This document shows, piece by piece, positions 12,781 through 22,623 of a DNA stretch of 64,000 nt. Source of the stretch: Micrasema longulum. Its lineage: Eukaryota; Arthropoda; Insecta; Trichoptera; Brachycentridae. The notes beneath the pieces were generated by a model. The model worked only from the letters and a program-made list of their open reading frames with translations. It had not been told where the DNA came from and did no database searches. Within the stretch, counting starts at the first letter, position 1; each line of letters starts with the position of its first letter. The stretch lies in assembly GCA_022494885.1 (NCBI GenBank), contig JAGVSM010003551.1, positions 1 to 64,000 of the forward strand, in the 5' to 3' direction. Position numbers and translations under genes: made by a program.

Positions 12781-13335
12781 GATAATTCCTTTGCGCGCGG
12801 TGATGTAACATCGTGCTACCACTAGTAAAATACGTAATATTCTAAAGTTCAGACATTTGAAAAAAAAACATGGACACATACTCTTTAATAATTCCTTTTC
12901 TATAATTTATGCGAATAAACATTAAATTTAGCCCTGTTATAGCAAAATAAATTAAAAATCACAAGTACGCCACTCATGTTACGCTCGTTTGTCCCCCATC
13001 ACTGCCATCAACCAACTAATGACTGAATCTGTTTAAGACAACACCCGCCGCAGAACACCGTCTCAGTCTTCCTTGTTTTGACTTATATCTTCGTGTTTTC
13101 TCTTGTATAAGATGTCTGTATAGATGTGTTGTTGAATAAGCGGACATTCGTTCTTTGCGTAGCGAGGATAAATATTTTTTCTATTAACATTTAGCATAGT
13201 TTTACATATTTTACTTTCCAAATTGGATGTGAAAATGTCAGTTTGAAGATTACAAAAAATATGAATTCATCATATAAAAAAATAAGAGAGATATATCAAG
13301 TCTTGTGTCCTATATCGACTAGTGTGACATCACAG
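12781..13335 (+). mobile_element. Repeat G/H, fullest copy (possible MITE)
   Basis: This 555-bp copy joins the H part (12781-12930, also at 16664-16800) to the G part (12935-13335, also at 10159-10535), showing they are ends of one element. The left end has GCGGTGATGTAACATCG...CCACTAGT. The right end, read on the other strand, starts CTGTGATGTCACACTAGT. These resemble imperfect terminal inverted repeats. There is no transposase, so a non-autonomous DNA transposon is the best reading. Its superfamily is unknown. Confidence 0.55.
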
Positions 13336-13378
13336 CGTATTGGCATAACGTTATAGTTTGATCGACTGTCAAATGAAA

Positions 13379-13796
13379 TTAGTTATGCAGAAAGCTGCTT
13401 GTTCACAATTTTGAAAAAAATAATATTGGTGTTGTAGGCTGCACTAAGGAAAATTTATGTTCTGCTAAAACAGCCAGACCGCTTTTGTACACAAAACTGT
13501 AAAAATCACCTCCTGAAAATACTGTCGATCATAAAAACGGCATTTCACAATTTGCTAAAAACTCTCACAGCACTAAAAGAATCCTACGGTACTTTGAAAA
13601 TCTTTAAAATTGGTTAAATGCATAATTGGATTCTTGTGTGTGAGATAAAAAAAACAAACGAATTAATAGTTTATCATTTGTCATAGTCAAAAACATTCCA
13701 ACTGTTGTATAGATTTGATTATTTACTCTTTTCACAAATGTGCTATTATCTCAATTTCTTTTTTCTAAGGCTGGCTGCGTTCTGCATAACTACGTT
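13379..13796 (+). mobile_element. Inverted-repeat element E, copy 1
   Basis: The left end reads TTAGTTATGCAGAAAGCTGC. The right end read on the other strand is TAACGTAGTTATGCAGAACG followed by CAGCCAGCC, giving matching termini. The interior shares landmarks with the second copy at about 57773-58095 in inverse orientation: ATGTTCTGCTAAAA, CGCTTTT, CTGTCGATCA, AACGGCATTTC and AATGCATAATT. No coding frame is conserved. This is probably a MITE. Confidence 0.6.
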
Positions 13797-14694
13797 AAAA
13801 TCATCTTTCATGTGCTGTCAAAGATGAAACGGCAACTTTGTTTTGATCACATATAAAGAAACATTTCCTTAATCTTATCTTCTCTCCTCTCCTTTTATTT
13901 CCTCTTTCCTCTGAAAAACCAAAATCAATTTACTTTTGTGAACGTGTTGTTAGTAAGTTTTTGTTGAGACGATAAAGCATTTACTGTTTTTTGCAAAATA
14001 ATAGTTGGAAAAATAAAAATGAATGACAAATCTTATGTGGACACCAAATGACCTTAAAATACAGTTAAGACCTTAGTATAAGTGACCTTGTTTTAGTGTC
14101 CGCTTTTTTAATCTACTATACGAGTTTAACTTTATTTTTTAACCCTTTTCCGTACTAATCCTTGGTACCATCGGTACCTTAAACAATCAGATCGTATCTT
14201 TATCAACTAAAAAATACCAAGTAAAATGATATTTCCAATAAAACCAAAATGCAAATTATAGAACAACGAATTCTAATGCAAAGCATATCATACCTTTGTT
14301 TCGCGTAAGTCAACAAATTTATCAGTATCCCATAAAACAATCTCATTTTGGTTATATCAAAAGTATACTAACATTTGTTTCGATTACCAACCAAACGAAA
14401 AATTCATTGATTTTTGTACGTACAAGGATTTATCATTAAATTTAAAACTGACCACTGACTTTTATGTGTCTAGCGGTTTTGAAACCTTCCAGTCTCTTTG
14501 TCCGGACGCTTATTACAATAAAATACATAATCCACTAAGGTAATTTTTCATTATAGCAGTTACAAAACAATATAGAACCAGTTTGCTAATAGAACCCGTG
14601 TTATTAGAAGCTAAGACCAACGTACAATAATTATATTTATTTTTTAAGGTTAAATTTTGTGGGAGTAATAGTTGAAAAATATGTTTTACATTTT
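13797..14694. other. Unrecognised AT-rich DNA
   Basis: No gene or repeat is recognised. Short chance frames only. Confidence 0.45.
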
Positions 14695-14825
14695 AGTGTA
14701 ATTAACGTCCCCCGATGAATCTTGAAATTAATAGACATGGAAAAGTCGGTAAGTGGTTATATACAATTTTATAAGTAAATGTTTTACCTCAAAGTGAATG
14801 CTTTACGTAAATATTAATGATTAGG
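14695..14825 (+). repeat. Long-inverted-repeat element A, arm fragment
   Basis: Shares with the right half of the 26414-26870 element the order TTAATGTCCC-like, CTTGAAA, TAGACA, GAAAAGTCGGTAAGTGGTTA, TATACAAT. The outer part (ATGCTTTACGTAAATATTAATGA) resembles the outer end at about 50880. It is a truncated copy lying just upstream of the mariner relic. Confidence 0.6.
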
Positions 14826-14894
14826 ATTTACCATATCTTGTAAAATTACGACCTCTCTTATATGCTACATCATTTCATAATTTATGAATATTTT

Positions 14895-15779
14895 AGAACA
14901 GGAATTCGGTTGTTTGAAGAAAATAATAAAGTAGAACCCTGTTTATCTGAACATCAGTTATCCGGATTGCCAAATATCCGGATCTTTATATCTTACCGTG
15001 AGATTGAGGCATGCTTAGGCATTAGTCTCATTTGCATACATTCAATATTGCATGAACGTTTTGTCGTCAAAAAGGTTTGTTCGCGTTGGATACCGCATAA
15101 TTTGACAATTGCTCAAAAAAAAGACTCGTGTCAATTGGTGCATACAAATGTTTTAAAAATTCAATCGCAGTTCTTCAAAAAACGTCTATTGGATTGTGAC
15201 AGGTAAAAAATAATGGATTTATGCATATGAACCCAAAACTAAACAACAATCGACTGTATGTCTTTCAAGACGAGCCAAATCCAACAAAAGTTGTTCGCGC
15301 ACGAAGCACTTTGAAGCAAATGGTAGCCTGTTTTTTCGAAATAACTGGACGTGTCACCACCGTTTTATTAGAGCAACGTAAAACGGCCAATTTTTAATGG
15401 TGCACAACAATTTTTTTGCTGGAAGTGTTTGTAAAAATAAGGGAAACTAATTGCAGAAGAAAAATCATTCTCCACCACGACAATGCAAGCTGTCACAAAT
15501 CAGCTCAAACAAGTGAATTTTTGAGCATTCAAAAAATCGAATTGATGGGTCATCTACCGTACAGTCCTGATTTGGCACCCAATGATTTTTTTCTTATTCC
15601 CGCATATCAAAAATAAATTGCGACGTCAACGTTTTTTGAAGCCTGAAGAAGCGGTTAATACGTTCAAATCACATGTTTTAGAGGTACCTTAATCGGACTG
15701 GAAAACGTGCTTCGAAAACTGATTCAAACGCTTGCAAAAGTGTATTGGTCTTCAAGGAGAATATTTTGAGCAACATTGA
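14895..15779 (+). pseudogene. Mariner transposase pseudogene (DD34D)
   Basis: This is a decayed transposase of the mariner family, an enzyme that would cut and paste its element at TA sites. Recognisable in order are the second helix-turn-helix and linker region (CIHSILHERF...KKVCSRWIPHNLT, about 15037-15105), a block DEPNPTKVVRARSTLKQM (about 15271-15325), LHHDNASCHKSAQTSEFL (about 15470-15525) and YSPDLAPNDFFL (about 15558-15595). It ends KCIGLQGEYFEQH with a stop at 15777-15779. The second and third catalytic aspartates (HHDN and PNDF) are 34 residues apart, as in DD34D mariners. The first is lost: the usual GDE position reads GKK. Several frame changes and stops break it, so it is inactive. 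The region after the stop (ACTTAAGAAGCAACCCCC at about 15827) looks like a mariner 3' end. I could not find the matching 5' terminal repeat. Confidence 0.88.
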
Positions 15780-15845
15780 AGCCATTTTTGATTATAAACA
15801 TTTGTTTATACTTGTCTATCTCAAAACTTAAGAAGCAACCCCCAT

Positions 15846-16663
15846 CATTAGATAAATTTTGCGATTGTATTCAAAACATTGCCCTTATTCAATGGTTCAT
15901 CCAATTATTTGGATGTCATCTTGCACTCATGAATCCGGATAATTGAAGAGATAATTAGAAAATTTCCCCCAAATAAAAAAAAACATATTAATAATAATCA
16001 AAGTTAATTAACAAAAGTAACAATAACTTTATCTACTACATAAACACTTAGGTAATAGATTTCTCTGGATCATGTCTAGTCTGCCTAACTAGGTACAACC
16101 TGTTTTAAGGCAGACATTTTTATTTTTATTGAATCCACAATTGGGAGTAAAATATTTTAAATTGGTAATTCAATATACTTAGAGAATTTAATTAAAATAA
16201 AGACGTGTGCACAGTTTTTTATCCTTTAATTTAATTAAATTCAAAGAAGATCATTTAAATTCCAGTATGAGAAAGCGTTTTTCAATTCGAACATAATAAT
16301 ATTATAAGGGTCTCATTTTTGATGAATTTGCAAACACGGAGTTCCGTTTTAATAAATTAATGACGTCAGTTGAGATAAAAGCTCAAAGGTAATCCTTGCT
16401 GACGCATAAACCCATCCTGAATTCTAAAATATCGTAAAGGATTTGAGTGTAGCGAAATTTTAGTAGATATGGTACGTGGTTTGTTGTGTGTTCTTTAACC
16501 GTATTTCACCTTTGTTGTTACAAATAACCTTTGAAAACTTTGAATTATTAAGCAACGCTGATTCTACATAAATATGAGAATAATGTCATGGGAACATCAC
16601 AATATTTTACTATACTGCTCCGCATGACTTTTTTGTATTTTTTTCACTCTTAAAAGACTGGTA
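15846..16663. other. Unrecognised DNA
   Basis: No gene or named repeat is recognised. The stretch 16330-16480 is slightly more complex and holds ATGACGTCAG at about 16361. Nothing coding is supported. Confidence 0.4.
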
Positions 16664-16800
16664 TATAATTCCTTTGCCCGCGGTGATGAAATGTCGTATT
16701 ACCACAAGCAAAAGACGGAATATTCTTAAATTTCTAGATTTGAAAAAAAAAACATTGACACATAATAATTAATAATTTCTTTTCCATACATAATAAATTC
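16664..16800 (+). repeat. Repeat G/H, left-end fragment
   Basis: Matches 12781-12930: ATAATTCCTTTGC, GCGGTGATG, TACCAC, a TTTGAAAAAAAAAACAT run, GACACATA, and TTTCTTTTC. The G half is absent, and repeat F sequence follows directly. Confidence 0.7.
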
Positions 16801-17249
16801 TTTTTTGATTTCATTTTTAAAGATCTTCATAATTTTGTTTTTACTTTTAACATATTTTTTTTATTCATCACATCTTCTACTACGTTGTTTTTTTTTTTTT
16901 TTTACTATGTTTGCCATATATATTTATATAAATATTTCTATGTCTTTCACCATGTTTTTTTCTTTGTATTTTGTTTTTTACTACATATTTACTGGGTTTA
17001 AAAATATGATTTTTACTGTCTTTTACTAGTTTTTAAAATACTTTTTTATATATTTCCAAACTAAATTTTTTACTTTGTTTTTTTGAACTCAGTATTTCAC
17101 TTTGTTTTTCACTGTGTATAAAATATTTATTTATTTTTATATGTTTAGAATACTGTTTTTGTATATTTTTTTGACTGGCTTAGAACGTGGTAAATTACCC
17201 TAGTTAGATAGTCAAAGCAACGTTGTATAAATGTATAATTTTATGTATA
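16801..17249 (+). repeat. Repeat F, copy 2 (degenerate tandem), host of the DD37D element
   Basis: T-rich degenerate tandem words of the TTTTTACTATGT type run from 16801 to about 17150. They are followed by the same complex end block as at 5111-5189 (TTTTGACTGGC, TTAGAA, ACCCTA, AGTCAAA, TATAAT). The following maT-like transposon is inserted immediately after this block. Confidence 0.55.
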
Positions 17250-17251
17250 TA

Positions 17252-18539
17252 GAGTGGTAGGCGCTCGAAGTGTTACCAACTTCACGATGCTGTAGCTATC
17301 AAACGGCTAATGACAGTGCGCTCATGTTTTGACACGTGTCAGTCTGTTATATTGTCAATAATTCTAGAGAAGAATATTGTTTAACGTCACAGATAAAAAA
17401 AGTTATCAAAATGGAATTCAAACTCAACAGTGTTATTGCTCTGTATTTGGCTAGAAAATAGCAACCAGCCACTTTTAATGAGCCACGACATTTACATGTG
17501 AACAAAATGTTTGAGTATTGGACCATTTCCCGTTACAATGATACTGGTAGCATTAAAAAACGCCATGGAGGTGGACATCCAAAAAAAGCATCATCGACAG
17601 GAATATTTGGAAGGTGAAGGCCAGAATTCAACGTAATCCACGATAAAGCGCAGTTCAATTGGCGAAAAATCTAAATGTGTCTGTTTGTAGGATGCAACGC
17701 ATATAAAAAAATTAACTACTATTACAAAATACAAACAGTGCTAGATTTAACGCCAGCACTAAAGGCAGTTCGCCTAGCAAGAGCAAAGGTGTTAAAACAC
17801 TTGCACGTTAGTGGCAAGCTAGAAAGTTTGTTATTTTCTAATGATTTTTTTTACGGTTTAGCAATATGTAAACAAACAAAACGATCATGTATGGTTACTG
17901 TGCAAATTATAAAACGATTTGGATCAGCAAATTGCTTTGCAAAAAAAAGCGCCTGCATCAGTTTGGCCGCTGTAACTGCCACGGGACGCTCTCCAATCGT
18001 TTTCATTGAACAGGGCGTAAAGGTAAATCAGCAAATCTACCGCGAACAGATTTTAATTGATGCGTTGTTTTTTGGGCACGTAAAACAATCAGAAGAAACC
18101 ATTTGACGTTTCAACAAGACTCAGCACCACCCCATAAAGTCCGTGAAACCCAATTTATTCTACAAGAAAAAGTTCCCAGTTTAATTTTATCACAACAGTG
18201 GCCTCCATATTCCCCGGAATTTAACCCAATGGACTTTTCCATATGGTTTTTTCTAGAAGCCAAAGTATCAATTAAAAAGTATGAGACGGTTGACGCCTTA
18301 AAGATTGCTTTTCGCCGAGAATGGAACAAAATACCACCAGCCCTCATTCGTGCAGCGTGTGAAGCCTTCTCGGATAGACTCAATGCTTTTATCCGCGCTA
18401 AAGATGGCTACATCGAAAAATAAAATATTAAAAATAAAAAAATATGTTTTTACGATTTACTGAAGTTTTTAAATTTAAAAAATAAATAATTGTCAAAATT
18501 ACAGAATTTTTCATTGGTAACACTTCGAGTGCCGACCCC
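17252..18539 (+). mobile_element. maT-like (DD37D) Tc1/mariner element with both ends
   Basis: The left end contains GGCGCTCGAAGTGTTACCA. The right end, on the opposite strand, contains GTCGGCACTCGAAGTGTTAC. TA dinucleotides flank both ends (17250-17251 and 18540-18541), as expected for TA target duplication. The exact left edge is uncertain by two bases, because the arms align best if the left one starts at 17254. The span of about 1.29 kb is normal for a mariner-sized element, and it carries one broken transposase gene. It sits in repeat F. Confidence 0.82.
17411..18423 (+). pseudogene. DD37D transposase pseudogene (maT-like)
   Basis: The start ATG at 17411 opens MEFKLNSVIALYLARK, then a stop. 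The frame goes on with the paired helix-turn-helix region (HLHVNKMFEYWTISRYNDT and GSIKKRHGGGHPKK, to about 17590). Next come KVKARIQRNPR and NLNVSVCRMQRI, then stops and frame changes between about 17640 and 17760. A long intact piece follows: ISLAAVTATGRSPIVFIEQG, then in a shifted frame FQQDSAPPHKV (18112-18144), QQWPPYSPEFNPMDFSIW (about 18196-18250) and a helical C-terminus ending KDGYIEK with a stop at 18421-18423. The Asp of QQDSAPPH and the Asp of NPMDF have 37 residues between them, so the signature is DD37D. The region where the first aspartate should lie reads LFSNDFFYG and is degraded. At least one stop and one frameshift remain in each half, so it is non-functional, though better preserved than the mariner at 14895-15779. 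Confidence 0.87.
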
Positions 18540-18664
18540 TATAATTTATCTGTCCGAGCAGTTGAAAATAATCCAGCTCTGCTTGTGAAATACAATCAGT
18601 GTGCTTTCGACCAGATGGCTACTGTTAGGTAATAATCCTGGAAGCAAATTCAGTAAAGATAACT

Positions 18665-18735
18665 TCGCATTGTGGTGTAGTGGTTTGCGCGTTTGGCTAC
18701 CATTAATAAGGTCCTAGGTTCGATTCTTGGAAAAT
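18665..18735 (+). repeat. tRNA-derived SINE head
   Basis: TGTGGTGTAGTGGTTTGCGC resembles an A box region and TAGGTTCGATTCTTGG a B box and T arm, 33-35 bases apart. The head is close to that of SINE-2 (25843-26018), but the SINE-2 body is not visible after it. There is no acceptor-stem pairing to support a working tRNA gene. Confidence 0.5.
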
Positions 18736-18904
18736 TGGACGTCAAATATTTGCCGATGTTTTACGTTTATCAAAATGTTCGTAAACTATTTTTGGAATCT
18801 AATTTTTAAAGTATATGATTTCAAGAGTGCATGTCTCAACAAAGAAGAAATAAATAACTTTTTGTCAAACATCTCAACTTAGATAAACGATTTATTGGGA
18901 AATA

Positions 18905-19215
18905 TCGAAATTTTGTCATTTACAGGGCTTTTGGCCTGTAACTTGCTGGTATTAGAGATCCATTCATACTGCGTAACGTTCGATATTCTGCCTGTTTGTG
19001 TAAAATAAGTATGTTGCCATAAAAAAATTCAGCTAATAAAAAAATGCAAGAGATCTCTTCTATGAATGAGGAAGATTTAAATCTTTGATTGATTGTCTGC
19101 TCTGACAACATATAAAACTTCTTAAAGTTGTGTAGGTGTAAATATCATAAACATTAACAGAATGGAGAATGTAACACGGTGCGTAAAGTGGTTGCTTAAA
19201 CCAGTCAAAGAAAAA
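18905..19215. repeat. Repeat D, two fragments in opposite orientation
   Basis: At 18905-18990 the core reads in minus orientation (ATTTACAGGGCTTTTGGCCTG, then GATATTCTGCC). At 19118-19215 a plus-orientation piece reads GTGTAGGTG, AACATTAACAGAATGGAGAA, AACACGGTGCGTAAAGTGG, TTAAACCAG. The inverted partial plus direct partial arrangement resembles the better copies at 28985-29745 and 49609-50091, but with more loss. Confidence 0.6.
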
Positions 19216-20158
19216 AACTGCCCTAAGTAGCTTCATGTAATCTAGTAGCCTTGGCATCTTTGTGCTGAACTAAGGTAATCTAAAAGTTCATTTTAAACAT
19301 GCATTTCATTGGATTTTGGAAAAAAGGGAAGTGAATTCTTTACTTACTGAGATTAAATTGATTGGACTTGATCAATTCGCCCAAATTACTACAAACTTTT
19401 TTAAAAGCCTTGGAACTCTTTTCGAAAGACACCAGATCTTAATTTTTAACAGGGCCACAGATAGTAGCAAGATGCTTATTATTAAGTACCTAGCATTTTA
19501 AATTTATTCCCAAAAGAAATTAAATTGAACACACAATGTAACAAGAGCAAAATAAAAGAGTGGCAACTCCATCAAAATTTTTATACGAATAGTTATTGAA
19601 CTAGCTTATGTGTTAATACATTTATATATATTTTTTATAAATATTTTTTTTCTCGTATAAAAAAAAATTGATTTGTATCAGTACAATTGATCTTTATGAC
19701 TGTTAATAATATCTGTAAATTCATGATTTTTATCAACTTTGGTGATATTGTATTAGTATATTATAAATTTTGATCAGACAGGCTACAGAAAGTGGCTTGG
19801 TGGGATTTTAGTTAGTGTATTTTTTTATTTTTAATCATCAAAATGTTAACAGTGTATAAAAATAATTAATTTTGTATTTGTAGAGAGAAGAAAGTGATAA
19901 GATTACTGGATGTGTTCAGAAGATTAATTTGAATATCCGTAGCAGCACAAAGGAGAATCAACAATATTAAAAAGAAGTAACTTAAAAAAATAATTAACTT
20001 ACATTCGATGAAAAATGGGTAGTCCATTGATCCGCCAATCACAAAGCATAAGCCTTGTTACTGACTAAATTTTTACATTCACCAATAATTTATTTATCTT
20101 ATTTGATACATCCGTCGAAAAAAAATTACCGTTGCCTTCGTTTTGATATTGGTCTCGT
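19216..20158. other. Unrecognised AT-rich DNA
   Basis: No gene or repeat is recognised. The 61-codon frame at 19316-19501 is without motif. Confidence 0.4.
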
Positions 20159-20300
20159 GAAATATTTGTTTTAAGGATTGTTATAAACTGCAATATTTCA
20201 CTGTCCTCGAACTGGCACCTGAAACGTTAAACTATTCACATGCGATTGGAGGAATAATGCAGTACCCCATGTGCCACTGGGTACGAAAAGATAAATAATC
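20159..20300 (+). repeat. SINE-1, headless copy
   Basis: The body only: AATATTTGTTTTAAGG, AATATTTCACTGTCC, CTGGCACCTGAAACGTTAAA, ATGCGATTGG, ATGCAGTACCCCATGTGCCA, CTGGGTACG. It matches the 3' two thirds of the SINE-1 copy at 21207-21465. The tRNA head is missing. Confidence 0.7.
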
Positions 20301-20854
20301 GAAACATTAAAAAACTCACATATTTTATTTCAAATTATCAAATATACCTAATGTTTACTTGGAGACAATAAAAAAACTCGTGGTAATATTCGTATTATTT
20401 GCCAAAATATTATTTAAAGTGGTAGAATTTGCAACGCCCGCGCCAAGGTCGGTTAAATCACATGAACGAGTGGGTTAAGAAACCCCCGAAACATTATTAT
20501 AATATATCCTTAGAACCCTAACTTGCCTTACTTTTTATTCCTTTTCTTTCCTGAATCTTCTTTCTGTCTACTACCAAACTCCTTACCCGATCTCACATTC
20601 CTTATCATGTAATGCATTATTTATTTTTTAAATTTATTCATACGAAGATACGTATTACAAATAAAAAACGTATCCTTAACTTTATGAGGCCACGAGCCCT
20701 GTTGTTGAAATGGAATACAACATAATGAAAAGTAGAAGCAATGATAAAAAAAATCGTAACGAAAATAAAAATTAATATTTATAAATATGGTGTTGGAACT
20801 AATGTCTCAAATAATGTGTAATAAACTACCTTTAAGTAATTTTTTTTTTTTTTT
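20301..20854. other. Unrecognised DNA
   Basis: Includes a short GC-richer part at about 20430-20490 (AACGCCCGCGCCAAGG). No gene or repeat is identified. Confidence 0.4.
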
Positions 20855-21186
20855 AATATTGTTGATAAATTACCTGGTCCATGAAGAAGTATAGAAATTG
20901 AAAAAATAACATTTTCAGGCGTTGCCTAGTATGTAGGTGAAATAATTCAATTAGATGAATCTCACCCGCATAAATAAAGGTTTCAGCTCTTTAACTTCAC
21001 AAACATCAACGGATGAAAGAATTGAAGGAATGTAGATGTTCAAATATAGACAGAATGGTGAATGTTACACAGTGTGTAAAGTGGCCACTTAAACCAGCCA
21101 TTGACAGGTCATAAGCCCTGTAGATGCCTAGATTTCTATATTACATTTTCTTAAATGTTCTTCATCTCTGTTGTAATATGTTAATA
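20855..21186 (+). repeat. Repeat D, nearly complete unit
   Basis: Runs from AATATTGTTGATAAATTACC through CATGAAGAAGTATAGAAATTG, GCGTTGCCTAGTATGTAGG, TCTCACCCGCATAAATAAAG, TTCACAAACATCAACGGATG, ACACAGTGTGTAAAGTGGCC, CCATTGACAGGTCATAAGCC and TGTTGTAATATGTTAATATT. It is collinear with 49763-50091. The first part of the unit (about 60 bp, AACAGCTCCCCAGGG...) is absent. No protein-coding frame is preserved between copies. Confidence 0.82.
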
Positions 21187-21206
21187 TTTTTTTATGTAAA
21201 TATTGT

Positions 21207-21465
21207 CGGCCTCGTAGTGTGATGGTCAGCGCGCTTGCCTACCATGCAGGAGGTCTCGGGTTCGATTCCCGATATGGTTGATATGAAATATTTATTTAAA
21301 GGTGTGTTGTCACACTAGAATATTTTATTGTCCCTGGACTAGTACCTGAAGCGTAAGACTGATCATCTTACCTTCATGTAACACAAATTATCTAAGTACG
21401 ATGCGATTGGTGTACCAATACAGTGCCCTTTGCACAATAAGGTACGGAAAGGGAATGATGATGAT
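21207..21465 (+). repeat. SINE-1, full-length reference copy
   Basis: The tRNA-derived head at 21207-21278 has A-box-like GTGTGATGGTCAGCGCG and a B box GGTTCGATTCCCG. It is followed by ATATGGTTGATATGAAATAT, a CACACTAGAATATTTTATTG block, GTCCCTGGACTAGTACCTGA, TGTAACACAAATTATC, GATTGGTGTACCAATACAG, and a tail ending GGGAATGATGATGATA. The GATGATGATG tail is shared with the copies near 36565, 38185, 53565 and 57345. It lies just downstream of a repeat-D unit. Confidence 0.88.
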
Positions 21466-22194
21466 ATATTCATATACAAAATATTTGTTGACATGTACAA
21501 TTTCTATCTGCACAGTAAGAAATAACTTTACTTTAATTTAAAAAAAAGGGTACATTTACTCGTACCAACGTATTTATTTTTTAAGTACAATTTCAATCAA
21601 CTTTTTAGCAGTCTATTTTGTTTAGCTGAAAAATATTGATTTCAGGAATTAATACACTAAAGTTCATATATATTTTTGTGATTGAAGTTAAACAAATAAC
21701 AAATAACAAAATACAAATATAATCTTATCTAATACAAACGAAGAGTTGTTTTGGCTTTTTCCTTTCAGCCTCTTTACGTGCCTATGTAAACAATAAATAC
21801 CGAATATGCGGACGCATAATGCCCTTTTGAACTTTATTCAATTAGTATATTGCGGTGGCTTTGCCAAGAAAGCCGTTATATTGAAAGCACATTAGGCTTC
21901 TATCCAAACACATTTCCCCACCGAACTTGGTCCGGAGTTTTTAAGTGGCGGTGTGCGGAGCATTGGAGATTAGAAAGGGATGTATAAAGGTAAAGAAAAG
22001 TAAAAGGGTGGAGAATTCACATAAAAAATCATATAAAAGAAATATAAACATGTTCTAACTACCTTTAGTGAATATAAAATTTATTTATTGATGGCATTTA
22101 TTTTGCTGAACTCCATATTCATACTTTTAATATAAAAATCAAACACTGATTTGAGTTAACTGAAAGCTGTATTTAAATTTGACAATACCAAAAC
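21466..22194. other. Unrecognised DNA
   Basis: Contains a GC-richer block at 21775-21990 (for example GCGGTGGCTTTGCCAAGAAA, later GTGGCGGTGTGCGGAGCATT) without a recognised coding frame or repeat match in this window. The rest is AT-rich. Confidence 0.35.
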
Positions 22195-22284
22195 AAAAAA
22201 TCTGTGACAATTGTTTGTCTTCTAATCTTCACATAAATTTGAAAATGTCTTAACAAGGCGAAACAATTGTCACAGAAATTTTAG
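22195..22284. repeat. Short inverted repeat around CTGTGACAATTGTTT
   Basis: The left arm AAAAATCTGTGACAATTGTT and the right arm GAAACAATTGTCACAGAAAT pair over about 16-20 bp across a spacer of about 40 bp. It could be a tiny MITE or a hairpin in the 3' region of the neighbouring retrotransposon. Confidence 0.5.
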
Positions 22285-22623
22285 TTTTTATTTATTTTAT
22301 TTTTTCTTTTTTCTTTCTTTTGACGCCATTTTTTCAAATATAAAAATCTTTAAAAGATATTTTTAAAATTTTAAAATAAAGTTACATAGTTAACATGACA
22401 CACTATTAAGACATAATACATACATTATATTATGTTTATAATATAAGGCATAGTAGGATTCAAATAAAACATAATTATTATTATTTAATTTTTTTTACAT
22501 CGGTAAACTAAATTTTCAAGTGAAGTTATCCAAAATGTTGAAAACTGAAAAGGGTTTTATAAACTAAAAATTTAAAACATAACACGGGCTAACTTTTAAG
22601 CATACATAAATACGATCGAAGAT
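22285..22623 (-). other. Probable 3' untranslated part of the retrotransposon
   Basis: AT-rich sequence downstream of the reverse transcriptase stop. I see no clear poly(A) or simple-repeat tail that would fix the 3' end, so the boundary of the insertion is unknown. Confidence 0.3.
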
